DNA of 25,519 nt from NCBI GenBank assembly GCA_037447125.1, contig JBBIHG010000048.1, positions 1-25,519 on the forward strand, given 5' to 3'. Shown here one piece after another: positions 6,643 through 14,597 of the stretch. Under the pieces are notes generated by a model that made no database searches, was not told where the DNA came from, and saw only the letters and a program-made list of their open reading frames with translations. This stretch comes from UBA2029 sp037447125. GTDB taxonomy: Bacteria; Chloroflexota; Anaerolineae; Aggregatilineales; Aggregatilineaceae. Each line of letters begins with the position of its first letter. Within the stretch, counting starts at the first letter, position 1. The translations under genes and the position numbers were made by a program.

Positions 6643-8097
6643 TTACTGCTCCGGCACAGCGCCTGAGAAAGCGTTGTGGACGATGATCGTCTTCTGGTAG
6701 GTCATCTCTTCCAGGGTGTCGTGGATGCCCTCTCGCCCGTAGCCGCTCAGTTTGATGCCGCCGAAGGGGGCAGTCTCCACGCGCAGGGCGGACGACCAGT
6801 TCACGATCACACCGCCCGCCTGCAGGCGGTACGCAATATCGAAGGCGCGCGAGATGTCGCGGGTGAAGACGGCTGCCTGCAGGCCATAGGGGCTGTGATT
6901 GGCCGCGCTCACCGCATCGTCAATGGTCTGGAAAGAGACCAGCGGGGCGACGGGGCCAAAGACCTCCTCATTAAACAGCGGAACATCGCGGGGGACGCGT
7001 GTCAAGACGGTTGGTTCGATGAAGGCGCCCCGCCGCTGACCACCGGTTCCTACGACGGCGCCGGCGCGCACGGCCTGGTGAATGGACGCTTCAACCTCTT
7101 CAGCCGCCTTGACGCTGATCAGCGGGCCCACGTCCGTGTCTTCTTCGAGCTGGTCTCCGACCTTGAGCTGCCGTGCCTGCCCGATGAGGATGTCGGCCAG
7201 CGGCTCATAAGCTGGTTGTTCCACGAAGATGCGCTTGACCGCGCAGCAGATCTGGCCGTTGCCGCGCGCCAGCCGCCCCAAGACGACCGCGCTCGCTGCT
7301 TTCTCCAGGTCGGCGTCTTCGCAGACGATCAGGGCGTCGTTGCCGCCGAGCTCCAGGTGGACATGTTTCAGATGTTGGGCCGCCAGCTCCGCGACGCGCC
7401 GGCCGGTCGCCGTGCTGCCAGTGACTGAGATGAGTTGGACGCGAGGATCAAGGGCCAGGAATTCGCCGATCATGGCTCCTGGCCCGGTGATCATCTGGTG
7501 CGCTGCGGCGGGCATGCCCGCCTCCTCGATGAGGGCAGCGATCCTCAGCAGCGTCAGGGGGCATTCGCTAGGAGGCTTGGCGATCACGGCGTTGCCGGCG
7601 GCCAGGGCCGCAGCCGCCTTGTGCGCGTAAAGCTCGACCGGGTAGTTGAAGGGCACAATGGCCGCCACTACGCCCAACGGCTGGCGCACGGTCAGGGCCA
7701 GGTGGCGTTCCTGCCCTGGGACGGCATCCATAGGCAAGACGCGCCCGAAGATGCGCTTGGCCTCTTCGCCGAAGCCGCGGAAGATACGCGCTGTGACGCG
7801 CACTTCGTCGCGCGTCTGCTGGATCGGCTTGCCGTTTTCTCTGGCGAGAAGCTCGCCGAGGGAATCCAGGTTCTGCTCGATTGCGCCCGCGATGCGAAAC
7901 AGCAGTGCAGCGCGCTCGTGAGCGGGCAGCCGCCCAATCCGGCGCTTGCCCTCCTGGGCGGCCTCAACCGTCCGCTGGATGTCCTGCAGGGTGCCCCGTG
8001 GAGCGGTGTCTATTAACTCGCCAGTTGCAGGATTCCTCACCTCAAACTGCTGGCCGTCTGAGGCATCTACCCACTGGCTAGCAATCAGCATCTGCAT
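6643..8097 (-). CDS. NAD(P)-dependent aldehyde dehydrogenase
   Basis: A full-length (484 residues) member of the aldehyde dehydrogenase superfamily that oxidises an aldehyde to its acid. The catalytic Cys is 284 in GNGQICCAVKRI (a second Cys follows at 285). The general base Glu249 is in LELGGND, the oxyanion Asn151 in PFNYP and the cofactor-binding Lys174 in AKPPSE. Overall style is closest to the lactaldehyde/glycolaldehyde and succinate-semialdehyde group, but sequence alone does not fix the substrate. The ATG at 8095-8097 has GGAG eight bases upstream. It heads the operon with the ribose-type transporter, 3 bases before the ATPase start, so its substrate is probably a breakdown product of the imported sugar. 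IclR control is likely. Confidence 0.92.
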   Translation of the reverse strand: MQMLIASQWVDASDGQQFEVRNPATGELIDTAPRGTLQDIQRTVEAAQEGKRRIGRLPAHERAALLFRIAGAIEQNLDSLGELLARENGKPIQQTRDEVRVTARIFRGFGEEAKRIFGRVLPMDAVPGQERHLALTVRQPLGVVAAIVPFNYPVELYAHKAAAALAAGNAVIAKPPSECPLTLLRIAALIEEAGMPAAAHQMITGPGAMIGEFLALDPRVQLISVTGSTATGRRVAELAAQHLKHVHLELGGNDALIVCEDADLEKAASAVVLGRLARGNGQICCAVKRIFVEQPAYEPLADILIGQARQLKVGDQLEEDTDVGPLISVKAAEEVEASIHQAVRAGAVVGTGGQRRGAFIEPTVLTRVPRDVPLFNEEVFGPVAPLVSFQTIDDAVSAANHSPYGLQAAVFTRDISRAFDIAYRLQAGGVIVNWSSALRVETAPFGGIKLSGYGREGIHDTLEEMTYQKTIIVHNAFSGAVPEQ

Positions 8098-8400
8098 GGT
8101 TGGCTCTCCATAATTCCAATAATCAAAAGGTTCGCATCTCTGGCGTCAGGGCAAGACCCAGGCTCGCCGGTGCTACGTCTGGGAGTCTGAGTGCTGACCA
8201 TCGTGGGCCAGTACCCCAGGCCAGGTTCCGACCCTGGACGGGAAACGTGACCGCAGCCAGAGTTGGGCATGTTCATAATGCGGGAAGCAATGTCAACTAT
8301 TGAAATTCTAAACTGAAAAGGTAGCGCTTGTCAATCATTCCGTCGGGACGCACAGCCTGAAACCAACCCGGCGAGACATGGGCGTGCCTCGTCCAACCGA
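8098..8400. other. leader of the dehydrogenase operon
   Basis: The region holds the operon promoter at 8305-8334 and about 200 bases of leader RNA before the dehydrogenase start. The leader contains small inverted repeats (CCAGG at 8238-8242 area, GGCC pairs near 8205-8225) but no riboswitch I recognise. A 63-codon minus-strand frame at 8085-8276 has no ribosome-binding site or family resemblance. Confidence 0.5.
8305..8334 (-). promoter_or_regulatory. sigma70-type promoter of the aldehyde dehydrogenase/CUT2 operon
   Basis: On the minus strand TTGACA (8329-8334) and TAGAAT (8305-8310) are 18 bases apart. Transcription would start near 8298, about 200 bases before the dehydrogenase ATG. A TTGAAAT motif (plus strand 8300-8306) overlaps the -10 box and recurs at the IclR promoter, making it a candidate operator for the IclR protein encoded just upstream. 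Confidence 0.65.
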
Positions 8401-9192
8401 TCAGCGTTTGTCCTGGACGCCCCAGGGACTTCCTCCCAGCCGTTCAGACAGCTTGCGGGCTGCCTTGAGCAGGGGGTGTTTTAGCTCGTCGAGTTTCTCG
8501 AGTGTGAAGCGCGTATCAGGGCCTGAGATGCTGATGCCCATGCGGACGCTGCCGCCCGGCTCGAAGATCGGTGCGGCGATGCAGCGCATACTGTCGGAGA
8601 ACTCGTGGTCGTCCAGCGCGTAGCCCTGTGAGCGGATGCGGTGCAGCTCCAGGCGGAAAGCCTCCGGATCGGTGATCGTGCTGCTGGCCAGTTTGAGCAG
8701 GCCCGCCGCGATGACTGCCTCGATGAAGCGGGCGTCCTGGAAAGCCAGCAACGCCTTGCCGATGGAAGTGCAGTGCAACGGCGAGCGATCGCCCACCTGA
8801 AAATCCACCGCAACGAGCTGGGTTCCCTTCACCTTCTGGATGAGCACTGCCTGGTTGCCGTCCAGGACGTTGAGATGAACTGTCTCGTGTGTCGCGGCCT
8901 TAAGCTCTTCCAGGATGTGATGGGTCAGGCGCAGGACTTCGTTCTCGGCGAGCAGATTACGGCTCAGGTAGACAACCTTGTAGCTGAGTCTGTACCGTTT
9001 GGAATCGTCGTCCCGGGTGATATAGCCCGCCTCAATCAGCGTGTTCAACATGCGATACGCCGTGCTCCTGTCAATGTCGGCCTGCCTGCTGACATCGGAC
9101 AGAGTCAGGGTTTGAGCAGAGGCCGCCACGACCTCAAGGACTCGCAACGCTTTGAGAGCGGTAGAGCTTATCTCCCCATTGCTGTTGGCCAC
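8401..9192 (-). CDS. IclR-family transcriptional regulator
   Basis: A 263-residue regulator with the two IclR domains. The winged helix-turn-helix is at about residues 14-75 (LTLSDVSRQADIDRSTAYRM, then LIEAGYI). The effector-binding domain fills residues 85-255, with the family landmarks HCTSIGKALLAF, GYALDDHEFSDSMRCIAAPI and the glycine-rich RMGISISGP. The start is GTG at 9190-9192 with GAGGAG about seven bases upstream. It precedes the aldehyde dehydrogenase/CUT2 operon on the same strand with its own promoter, so it probably controls that operon and itself. The effector is unknown; members of this family sense small acids, sugars or aromatic compounds. Confidence 0.92.
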   Translation of the reverse strand: MANSNGEISSTALKALRVLEVVAASAQTLTLSDVSRQADIDRSTAYRMLNTLIEAGYITRDDDSKRYRLSYKVVYLSRNLLAENEVLRLTHHILEELKAATHETVHLNVLDGNQAVLIQKVKGTQLVAVDFQVGDRSPLHCTSIGKALLAFQDARFIEAVIAAGLLKLASSTITDPEAFRLELHRIRSQGYALDDHEFSDSMRCIAAPIFEPGGSVRMGISISGPDTRFTLEKLDELKHPLLKAARKLSERLGGSPWGVQDKR

Positions 9193-9543
9193 GATCGCTC
9201 CTCATCGCTCAGAGGGTGTTCCAAAACGCAGCCGGTGTTTTGAAATATGGAAATCTATCTCAATTATAGGACATCACTATTCGCTGTCAATGGGGCTGCG
9301 TCGAGCGCTATGAACTGCCCGCCCGATCGCGCGTGCCAGGCTGAACCCGTTCCCCTGCGGCTTGCCAACTACTCCGGTTGGCCGCACAATGAGGTTGGTG
9401 AGCTTGATGTGGCCCCAGGGCATATCGTCTGCCAGGACCGGGCAGAGACGACCTGCCGCCGCGCCGGTGCCGGCGATGCATCTGCTCGCCCTGGAGCTTT
9501 TTCGAGGGAAGCACTGGACCGCACAGAAAGGGATGGGCACACC
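9193..9543. other. intergenic between IclR and GH3 genes
   Basis: The AT-rich part (9235-9290) carries the IclR promoter on the minus strand. On the plus strand TTGAAA (9240-9245) and TATAGG (9265-9270) are 19 bases apart, a weak promoter candidate for the GH3 gene. The frame that extends the GH3 gene upstream to 9247 encodes no recognisable GH3 sequence and is unlikely to be translated. Confidence 0.45.
9263..9290 (-). promoter_or_regulatory. consensus sigma70 promoter of the IclR gene
   Basis: On the minus strand TTGACA (9285-9290) and TATAAT (9263-9268) both match the full consensus with a 16-base spacer. Transcription would start near 9256, 64 bases before the GTG start. Just downstream the plus strand reads TTGAAATATGGAAAT (9240-9254), two similar 7-base units; TTGAAAT also occurs at the dehydrogenase promoter. 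IclR proteins bind sites built on TGGAAAT-like half sites, so autoregulation is plausible. Confidence 0.75.
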
Positions 9544-11052
9544 ATGCAGCAACTGATGCTCAGTTTCACCGGCCACACGGCTCCCCCGGAGATTCTCGAC
9601 GCTGTGCGACGGGGCGATGTCGCCGCGTTCTGTCTGTTCGCCGGCATGAACGTCGCCGGCCCCGCCCAACTGCGCGAGTTGTGCGAGTCGCTGCACCGCA
9701 CCGCCCAGGAAGGCGGGCAACCGCCGCTGCTGCTGGGCATTGACCAGGAGGGCGGGCAGTTGATAGCAGTTGGCGGCGGCGCGACGGAACTGCCGGGCAA
9801 CATGGCTCTGGGCGCGACGCGCTCAGCAGAACTGGCGGAGGACGCCGGGCGCGTGCTGGGGCGCGAACTGCGGGCGATGGGCCTCACCCTCAACTTCGCC
9901 CCCTCGCTGGACGTGAACGTGAACCCGGCCAACCCGGTGATCGGCGTCCGCTCCTTCGGGGCGTCGCCTGCGCTGGTGGCGGAACTGGGTGTGGCCATGA
10001 TCCGGGGTATGCAGGCCGAGGGCGTGATCGCTACTGCCAAGCACTTCCCCGGACACGGCGATACAGTGGCCGACACGCACCACGATCTGGCCGTCTGCGA
10101 GCACTCGATGGAACGGATCGAGGACGTGGAGATAACGCCCTTCCGCGCGGCGATCCAGTCAGGAGTCGGCGCGATCATGACCGGCCATGTGCTGTTCAGC
10201 GCTCTCGACTCCGACTATCCCGCCACGATCTCGCCCGCCATCCTGGAAGACTATCTGAGGAGGCGGCTGGGCTACGATGGAGCGATCCTCACCGACGCGA
10301 TGGACATGCACGCCGTCGCGCGCTTTGGCCGTGAGGAGAGCGTGCGCATGGCCTTGCAGGCGGGCGCGGACCTGGTGCTGCTGGGGCACGTGCGCGACCA
10401 ACTGGCCCTGCTCGAAACGATGCGCCCCTACGCCCGACCCGATGCGCTGCGGCGCATCCGGGCGCTGCGAGGCCGCGCCGCCCAGACCTGGCTGCCCCTG
10501 GACGTAGTGGGCTGCGCGAAGCACCAGGCGGTCGCGCAGGAGATCGCGGATCGCTCGATCACGCTGGTGCGCGGCGCCGACCGGCTGCCACTGGCGCCGG
10601 GGGCCGGTGATGCCCTGGCTGTCATCACGCCGCAGCCGGTCAACCTGACCCCCGCCGACACGTCCGCTGCTGTACAGATCGACCTGGCCGAGCGCGTCCG
10701 CGCCCGCCACCCGCGCACTGTGGCCTTCGAATTGCCGCATCGCGCTGCTGCGGACGACATCAGCGCCATCTTGCTGGCAACGCGCGATGCTTCGACGGTA
10801 ATCGTGGGGACAATCGCCGCCGAGCGCGATCCGGTGCAGGCTGAACTGGTGCGGGCTATCTTGGCGCGCGGCCAGTCGCCGCTGGTGGTGGCGCTGCGCA
10901 CCCCCTACGACCTGATGGCTTTCCCCCAGGTGGAGACTTACCTGTGTGCGTACAGCATCCGCGCCGTGTCTATGGAGGCGGTTGCGCGCGTGCTGTTCGG
11001 CGAGATCGAGACGTGCGGCGTGCTGCCGTGCCCTATCCCCGGCATTTCGTAG
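9544..11052 (+). CDS. nagZ: GH3 beta-N-acetylhexosaminidase (NagZ-type)
   Basis: A 502-residue glycoside hydrolase family 3 enzyme without a signal peptide, so it acts in the cytoplasm on imported or recycled oligosaccharides. The NagZ-type marker KHFPGHGDT..DTHHDL (166-181) supplies the His/Asp acid-base pair typical of the N-acetylglucosaminidase branch. The nucleophile is Asp251 in AILTDAMDM. Residues 65-71 (GIDQEGG) and 134-139 (GVRSFG) are further family landmarks. A C-terminal extension of about 160 residues follows the barrel, as in longer bacterial NagZ-like proteins. I chose ATG 9544-9546 because GH3 similarity begins there; the ribosome-binding site (AAAGGGA) is modest and 9-12 bases away. 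It is convergent with the GH8 operon. Targets may be peptidoglycan sugars or chitin oligomers. Confidence 0.88.
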   Translation: MQQLMLSFTGHTAPPEILDAVRRGDVAAFCLFAGMNVAGPAQLRELCESLHRTAQEGGQPPLLLGIDQEGGQLIAVGGGATELPGNMALGATRSAELAEDAGRVLGRELRAMGLTLNFAPSLDVNVNPANPVIGVRSFGASPALVAELGVAMIRGMQAEGVIATAKHFPGHGDTVADTHHDLAVCEHSMERIEDVEITPFRAAIQSGVGAIMTGHVLFSALDSDYPATISPAILEDYLRRRLGYDGAILTDAMDMHAVARFGREESVRMALQAGADLVLLGHVRDQLALLETMRPYARPDALRRIRALRGRAAQTWLPLDVVGCAKHQAVAQEIADRSITLVRGADRLPLAPGAGDALAVITPQPVNLTPADTSAAVQIDLAERVRARHPRTVAFELPHRAAADDISAILLATRDASTVIVGTIAAERDPVQAELVRAILARGQSPLVVALRTPYDLMAFPQVETYLCAYSIRAVSMEAVARVLFGEIETCGVLPCPIPGIS

Positions 11053-11067
11053 GAGAATCCGTCTGAA

Positions 11068-11083
11068 CCTGGCTCAAACCAGG
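11068..11083. terminator. possible short bidirectional hairpin between convergent genes
   Basis: CCTGG-CTCAAA-CCAGG lies between the end of the GH3 gene and the end of the GH8 gene. The five-pair stem has no T-run on either side, so it is weak evidence for a shared terminator. Confidence 0.3.
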
Positions 11084-11116
11084 CAGAGCGGCAAGAAGGC
11101 CCACGAAGGCCCAGCG

Positions 11117-13018
11117 CTACTGCCCCTCCGAGGCATAGAGGTTGCGGAAATCCCCAGAGAGCAGCGAGGCCCCGAACCAGGCCAGACTCTGGTTGAAGTA
11201 GTACTGCGGCGAGCCGCCCCAATAGCCCTCGCTGAGCGCGTTGCTGGAATAGCCGTGCAGCAGATCGCCCAGTCTGAGCTGCAAGTCGGCGTCGCCGGAG
11301 GCCAGCGCGGCTACGGTCCACATGCCGGCCATAAGCTCGTTCTGATAGCCCACAACCGGGTTCCCATCCATGTCATACATGACGGCGAAGGCGTTGGGGT
11401 CTTCGACACTGGTCAGGAATGCGGCGCTGCGCTGCGACCATTCACACGCTCGCGTGTCCCCAAACCACAGGCAGTCCACGCCGATCCGCCAGGGCACGCG
11501 GATCGCGTCGTAGGTCATTTCGAAGCGGCACGCCTCGCGCGGGCGTCCTTCGGCATCGCAGAACTCGAACGCGGGCCGGCCATTGGCTGTTGACCAGTCC
11601 GGTGCCAATCCCAGACGGTTGCCCCTCGACACGGCGAACAGCGACCGGTATCCCTGGCGAATCAGCGGATCCCAGCGCGTGCCGCCCTCGAACGCATCGA
11701 AGATGCGGAACCAGGCCGGCGCGAAGTACGAGAGGTTGATGATCGCCTGCCCGTTCCCGCCCCAGGCGTCGCCAGGAGTCAGGTACTTGCCATCGGCCAC
11801 TTCGTAGAGGTAAATCGAATCGAGCAGGAAACGGGCGCGCTCGCCGTAGGGCTGGTTGGGGTGCTGGCTCCACTCACCGCGCTCGACGCGCGCCTGGGCG
11901 AAGATGAGCGCGGCGGCAATGTCCAGTTCGGCGTCGGTCGCCGAACTGAAGCCGGTGATCTGGCCGGTGCTGTCGGCGCGCCAGTTGAACAGGCCGGTCG
12001 CCTCGTCCAGCAGCACGGCGTGGGCCGCGTCGTAGATAGTGTCGAACGTGCTCTGATTGTCCATCAGCACGGCCATCAGCAGCCCGTAGCCCACGCCTTC
12101 GCTGACCGCCTGATAGCCCATGTTGGGATCGAAGACCAAGCCCAGGTTGTCCCCACAATCTGCCCCGCAGAAGATGTAGTTGGCCTTGTAGCCTTCCCAG
12201 GTCGCCGCGACCATCGCGCCCCAGTCAACGGTCGTCCAGTCTACGAGCGCCGGCCCTTCAGGCGGCTGCGAAGGCTGAGGGACGTCGGTTCGCCCGATCT
12301 CGAGGAACAGCGCCCGTCCGAACAGGCTTGGATTTTGCCACGAGCCATTATTGGTGTCGGCCTTCGACCAACTCAGCAGGACGTTGCGATCGGCGACGGC
12401 GGCCCCGTTCGCCTGGGCCTGGAAGCCGATCTCAGCGCCATGCGCGGGCGTCAGCCAGTCGCCCAGGGAGACGACCGCCTCAAACCCCCAGCCGTCGTCG
12501 GTGGCGAAGACATACGCCTGCACGGGCAGCGAGGAGGCGCGCACGCCGGTGAGCGTGATGGCTGCCGGGTCTGCGTTGCCGATGTCGGCGGCGTTGATGT
12601 TGATCTGGTGAATGCCGTCAGCGTAGCCGCGCGGCCAGAAATGGCCGGTGAGGTTGACGAAGAACTCCAGCGAATCCTCGTTCCAGAAGTCCCGACCATG
12701 CTGCCCGGCGATGATCGTCTTGTCGGGCATGGTCATGGCGATGTAAAGCTGCACACCGTCCGACGCCAGGGCGAAGGTGAACGAGCCGTTCTCCTCCGGC
12801 ACGGCGGAGGGATTCGGCCCCCAGTCGACAGTGTGGAAGGGCACGCCGTCCCAGTCGGCTAGGTCGCCGTCCAGGGTGATGCTCACCGGGAAGGGGACGT
12901 ACACGGTCTCCCCCTCCACGCCCAGGGGCGCCAGCAGATCGCCGTCCTGCGCCCGCAGCGGGCTGGCGGACGCCGCGAGCAGGGCGAAGAGCGCGAGGAT
13001 GCGCACCATCCGGGTCAT
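11117..13018 (-). CDS. secreted CBM9-GH8 glycanase
   Basis: This 633-residue protein has a signal peptide (1-23, LRA-Q), a CBM9-type carbohydrate-binding module (about 38-245; DGDLADWDGVPF, then DSLEFFVNL) and a family 8 glycoside hydrolase domain (about 258-630). GH8 landmarks are the proton donor Glu307 in VSEGVGYGLLMA, the ATDAELDIAAAL motif at 360-371 and the YDAIRVPWRIGVD motif that carries the presumed catalytic Asp. In the usual signature A-[ST]-D-[AG]-D the fifth residue is Asp; here it is Glu364. GH8 includes cellulases, lichenases, xylanases and chitosanases, so the polymer is undecided. Several cysteines are spaced as pairs (FCGADCGD), suggesting disulfides. The ATG overlaps the permease stop as ATGA, so it belongs to the CUT1 operon and probably feeds that transporter. 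Confidence 0.9.
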   Translation of the reverse strand: MTRMVRILALFALLAASASPLRAQDGDLLAPLGVEGETVYVPFPVSITLDGDLADWDGVPFHTVDWGPNPSAVPEENGSFTFALASDGVQLYIAMTMPDKTIIAGQHGRDFWNEDSLEFFVNLTGHFWPRGYADGIHQININAADIGNADPAAITLTGVRASSLPVQAYVFATDDGWGFEAVVSLGDWLTPAHGAEIGFQAQANGAAVADRNVLLSWSKADTNNGSWQNPSLFGRALFLEIGRTDVPQPSQPPEGPALVDWTTVDWGAMVAATWEGYKANYIFCGADCGDNLGLVFDPNMGYQAVSEGVGYGLLMAVLMDNQSTFDTIYDAAHAVLLDEATGLFNWRADSTGQITGFSSATDAELDIAAALIFAQARVERGEWSQHPNQPYGERARFLLDSIYLYEVADGKYLTPGDAWGGNGQAIINLSYFAPAWFRIFDAFEGGTRWDPLIRQGYRSLFAVSRGNRLGLAPDWSTANGRPAFEFCDAEGRPREACRFEMTYDAIRVPWRIGVDCLWFGDTRACEWSQRSAAFLTSVEDPNAFAVMYDMDGNPVVGYQNELMAGMWTVAALASGDADLQLRLGDLLHGYSSNALSEGYWGGSPQYYFNQSLAWFGASLLSGDFRNLYASEGQ

Positions 13019-14592
13019 TTGTCCACCCCGGTCATGATCACGCCGCGCATGAAGACGCGCTGGGCGAGGAAGAACAGCACCACCGGCACCGCCAGGCCCA
13101 TCAGCGCTGTGGCCTGAATGAGGTGCGGTTGCTGGTCGAACACGAAGTTGAACATCTGGATGCGCACCGAGAGGGGCGCGATCTTGGGGTTGCTCAGCGT
13201 ATAGATCAGCGGCTCGAAGTAGTCATTCCAGGCGAAGACAAAATGAAAGAGGCTCACGGCGACAATCGCCGGCCACGCCTGGGGGATGATCACCCAGAGC
13301 AGGATGCGGAACGGCCCCGCGCCGTCAATCATCGCCGCCTCGTCCAATTCGATGGGCAGCGAGCTGAAATACTGGCGCAGCAGCAGCACGTTGTACGCGT
13401 TGGCGAAGAAGTGCGGCACGATCAGCGGCAGCCAGGTGCCCGTCCAGCCCAGAATCTGCGAGAAAACGAAGTAGGTCGGGACGAGCGTCACCTGCTTGGG
13501 CAGGATGATGGTTGAGATCAGAATCATGAACAACACGTTCTTGAAGGGGATCGGGAAGCGCGTGAAGGCATAGGCCACCAGCGTGCAGGAGATGACCGTG
13601 CCGATCACGCCGAAGATGGCGATCATCAGCGTATTGAAGAGCGGCTGGACGAAATTCATCTCATTCCAGGCCGTCCTGAAGTTGCCCCACTGGGCGTCAA
13701 ACCGCTGCACCGGTCTGGCGGTCGGCTTCTGCTGATCGGCGAAGGGCTGTTCCGACCAGGCCAGAATGCCCGCCTCAAGACCGTCCGGGTTGATGAAATA
13801 GGTCTCGACCTTGCCGGCCAGCCCTTCCTGCACCATCGCCCAGCGCTGCGTCCCGCCGTCGAGGGTGGGCACTTCGTACAGCGGGTACGTCGCGCCGGAC
13901 TGCAGCACCACCTCCGGAATCTTCTTGCCGCGATAGGTGAAAAGCTGCGGCTGCTCCAGGGCTGTTGCGCTGGCCAGATCGCCCTGCCACTGCACAATGC
14001 CGGATTCGGGGTTCTCGGAGTCGAGGAAGAAATGCGTGTCGCCCCCGGATTTGAACAGGGCGAGTCTGCGAGTAACGCCCCCCACTTCTAGCTCGTACAG
14101 CGGGTACTCCGTGCCGCGCACCACGCCGTCATCCTTATAGCTGGTCCCCACGTAGGTATAAGTCTCGGGCTGGACAACTGGTTCGATTGCCGCCGGATCG
14201 CCCGTCCATTCGATCACGCCGTCGCGCACGTTGGCCGGATCGATGAAGATGAGCTGATCATCCAGGGTGGCGATCAAGGCCCATTCGTGGCGCGTGCCAT
14301 CATCGCCGGGGATGCTGTAGAGTGGGTACTTGCTGCCGGTGAGCACGCTCCATTCGGGATACTGCTCGCCCTGGTACTCATACAGCACCGCAGACATGGG
14401 CAAGATGCTCTTCTGCGTGATCTGGGCTTTGGTTTTGGTGCTGGTGACGGCCATGTAGCCGAACGGAGAGAGATAGGCGATCAGCAACATGAGGCTGAAC
14501 AGGACCAACAACGCGCTCAAGCCGAAATTGCGGTAGCGGGCGATGATCTGCTTGCTGCCCCATAGCTTCCTGTGGTGAGCGGTGGTGGCCAT
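13015..14592 (-). CDS. CUT1 sugar ABC permease (MalG-like) with triple-repeat external domain
   Basis: This 525-residue protein is nearly twice the usual 275-300. Residues 24-47 are the first membrane helix; residues 318-519 hold the other helices and the EAA loop (ELDEAAMIDGAGPFRILLWV, 415-434), normal for the MalG group. Between them residues 69-284 form a hydrophilic domain on the outer face made of three repeats of about 70-74 residues (69-142, 143-215, 216-284). Each has a Y-x-Y-x-G-like opening, a G-x-x-YPLY core (86-92, 160-166, 233-239) and a G-[IV]-[IL]-x-W ending. It could dock the binding protein or bind sugar, but this is inference. It starts 5 bases after the first permease and overlaps the GH8 gene by four bases. 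Confidence 0.9.
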   Translation of the reverse strand: MATTAHHRKLWGSKQIIARYRNFGLSALLVLFSLMLLIAYLSPFGYMAVTSTKTKAQITQKSILPMSAVLYEYQGEQYPEWSVLTGSKYPLYSIPGDDGTRHEWALIATLDDQLIFIDPANVRDGVIEWTGDPAAIEPVVQPETYTYVGTSYKDDGVVRGTEYPLYELEVGGVTRRLALFKSGGDTHFFLDSENPESGIVQWQGDLASATALEQPQLFTYRGKKIPEVVLQSGATYPLYEVPTLDGGTQRWAMVQEGLAGKVETYFINPDGLEAGILAWSEQPFADQQKPTARPVQRFDAQWGNFRTAWNEMNFVQPLFNTLMIAIFGVIGTVISCTLVAYAFTRFPIPFKNVLFMILISTIILPKQVTLVPTYFVFSQILGWTGTWLPLIVPHFFANAYNVLLLRQYFSSLPIELDEAAMIDGAGPFRILLWVIIPQAWPAIVAVSLFHFVFAWNDYFEPLIYTLSNPKIAPLSVRIQMFNFVFDQQPHLIQATALMGLAVPVVLFFLAQRVFMRGVIMTGVDK

Positions 14593-14597
14593 GGCTG

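Noticed and set aside
8085..8276. 63-codon minus-strand frame in the dehydrogenase leader
   Set aside because: It overlaps the dehydrogenase start, lacks a ribosome-binding site and has no recognisable sequence.
9247..9543. N-terminal extension of the GH3 gene
   Set aside because: The 99 extra residues show no GH3 or signal-peptide features, and the frame begins in the IclR promoter region; the ATG at 9544 fits the family start.
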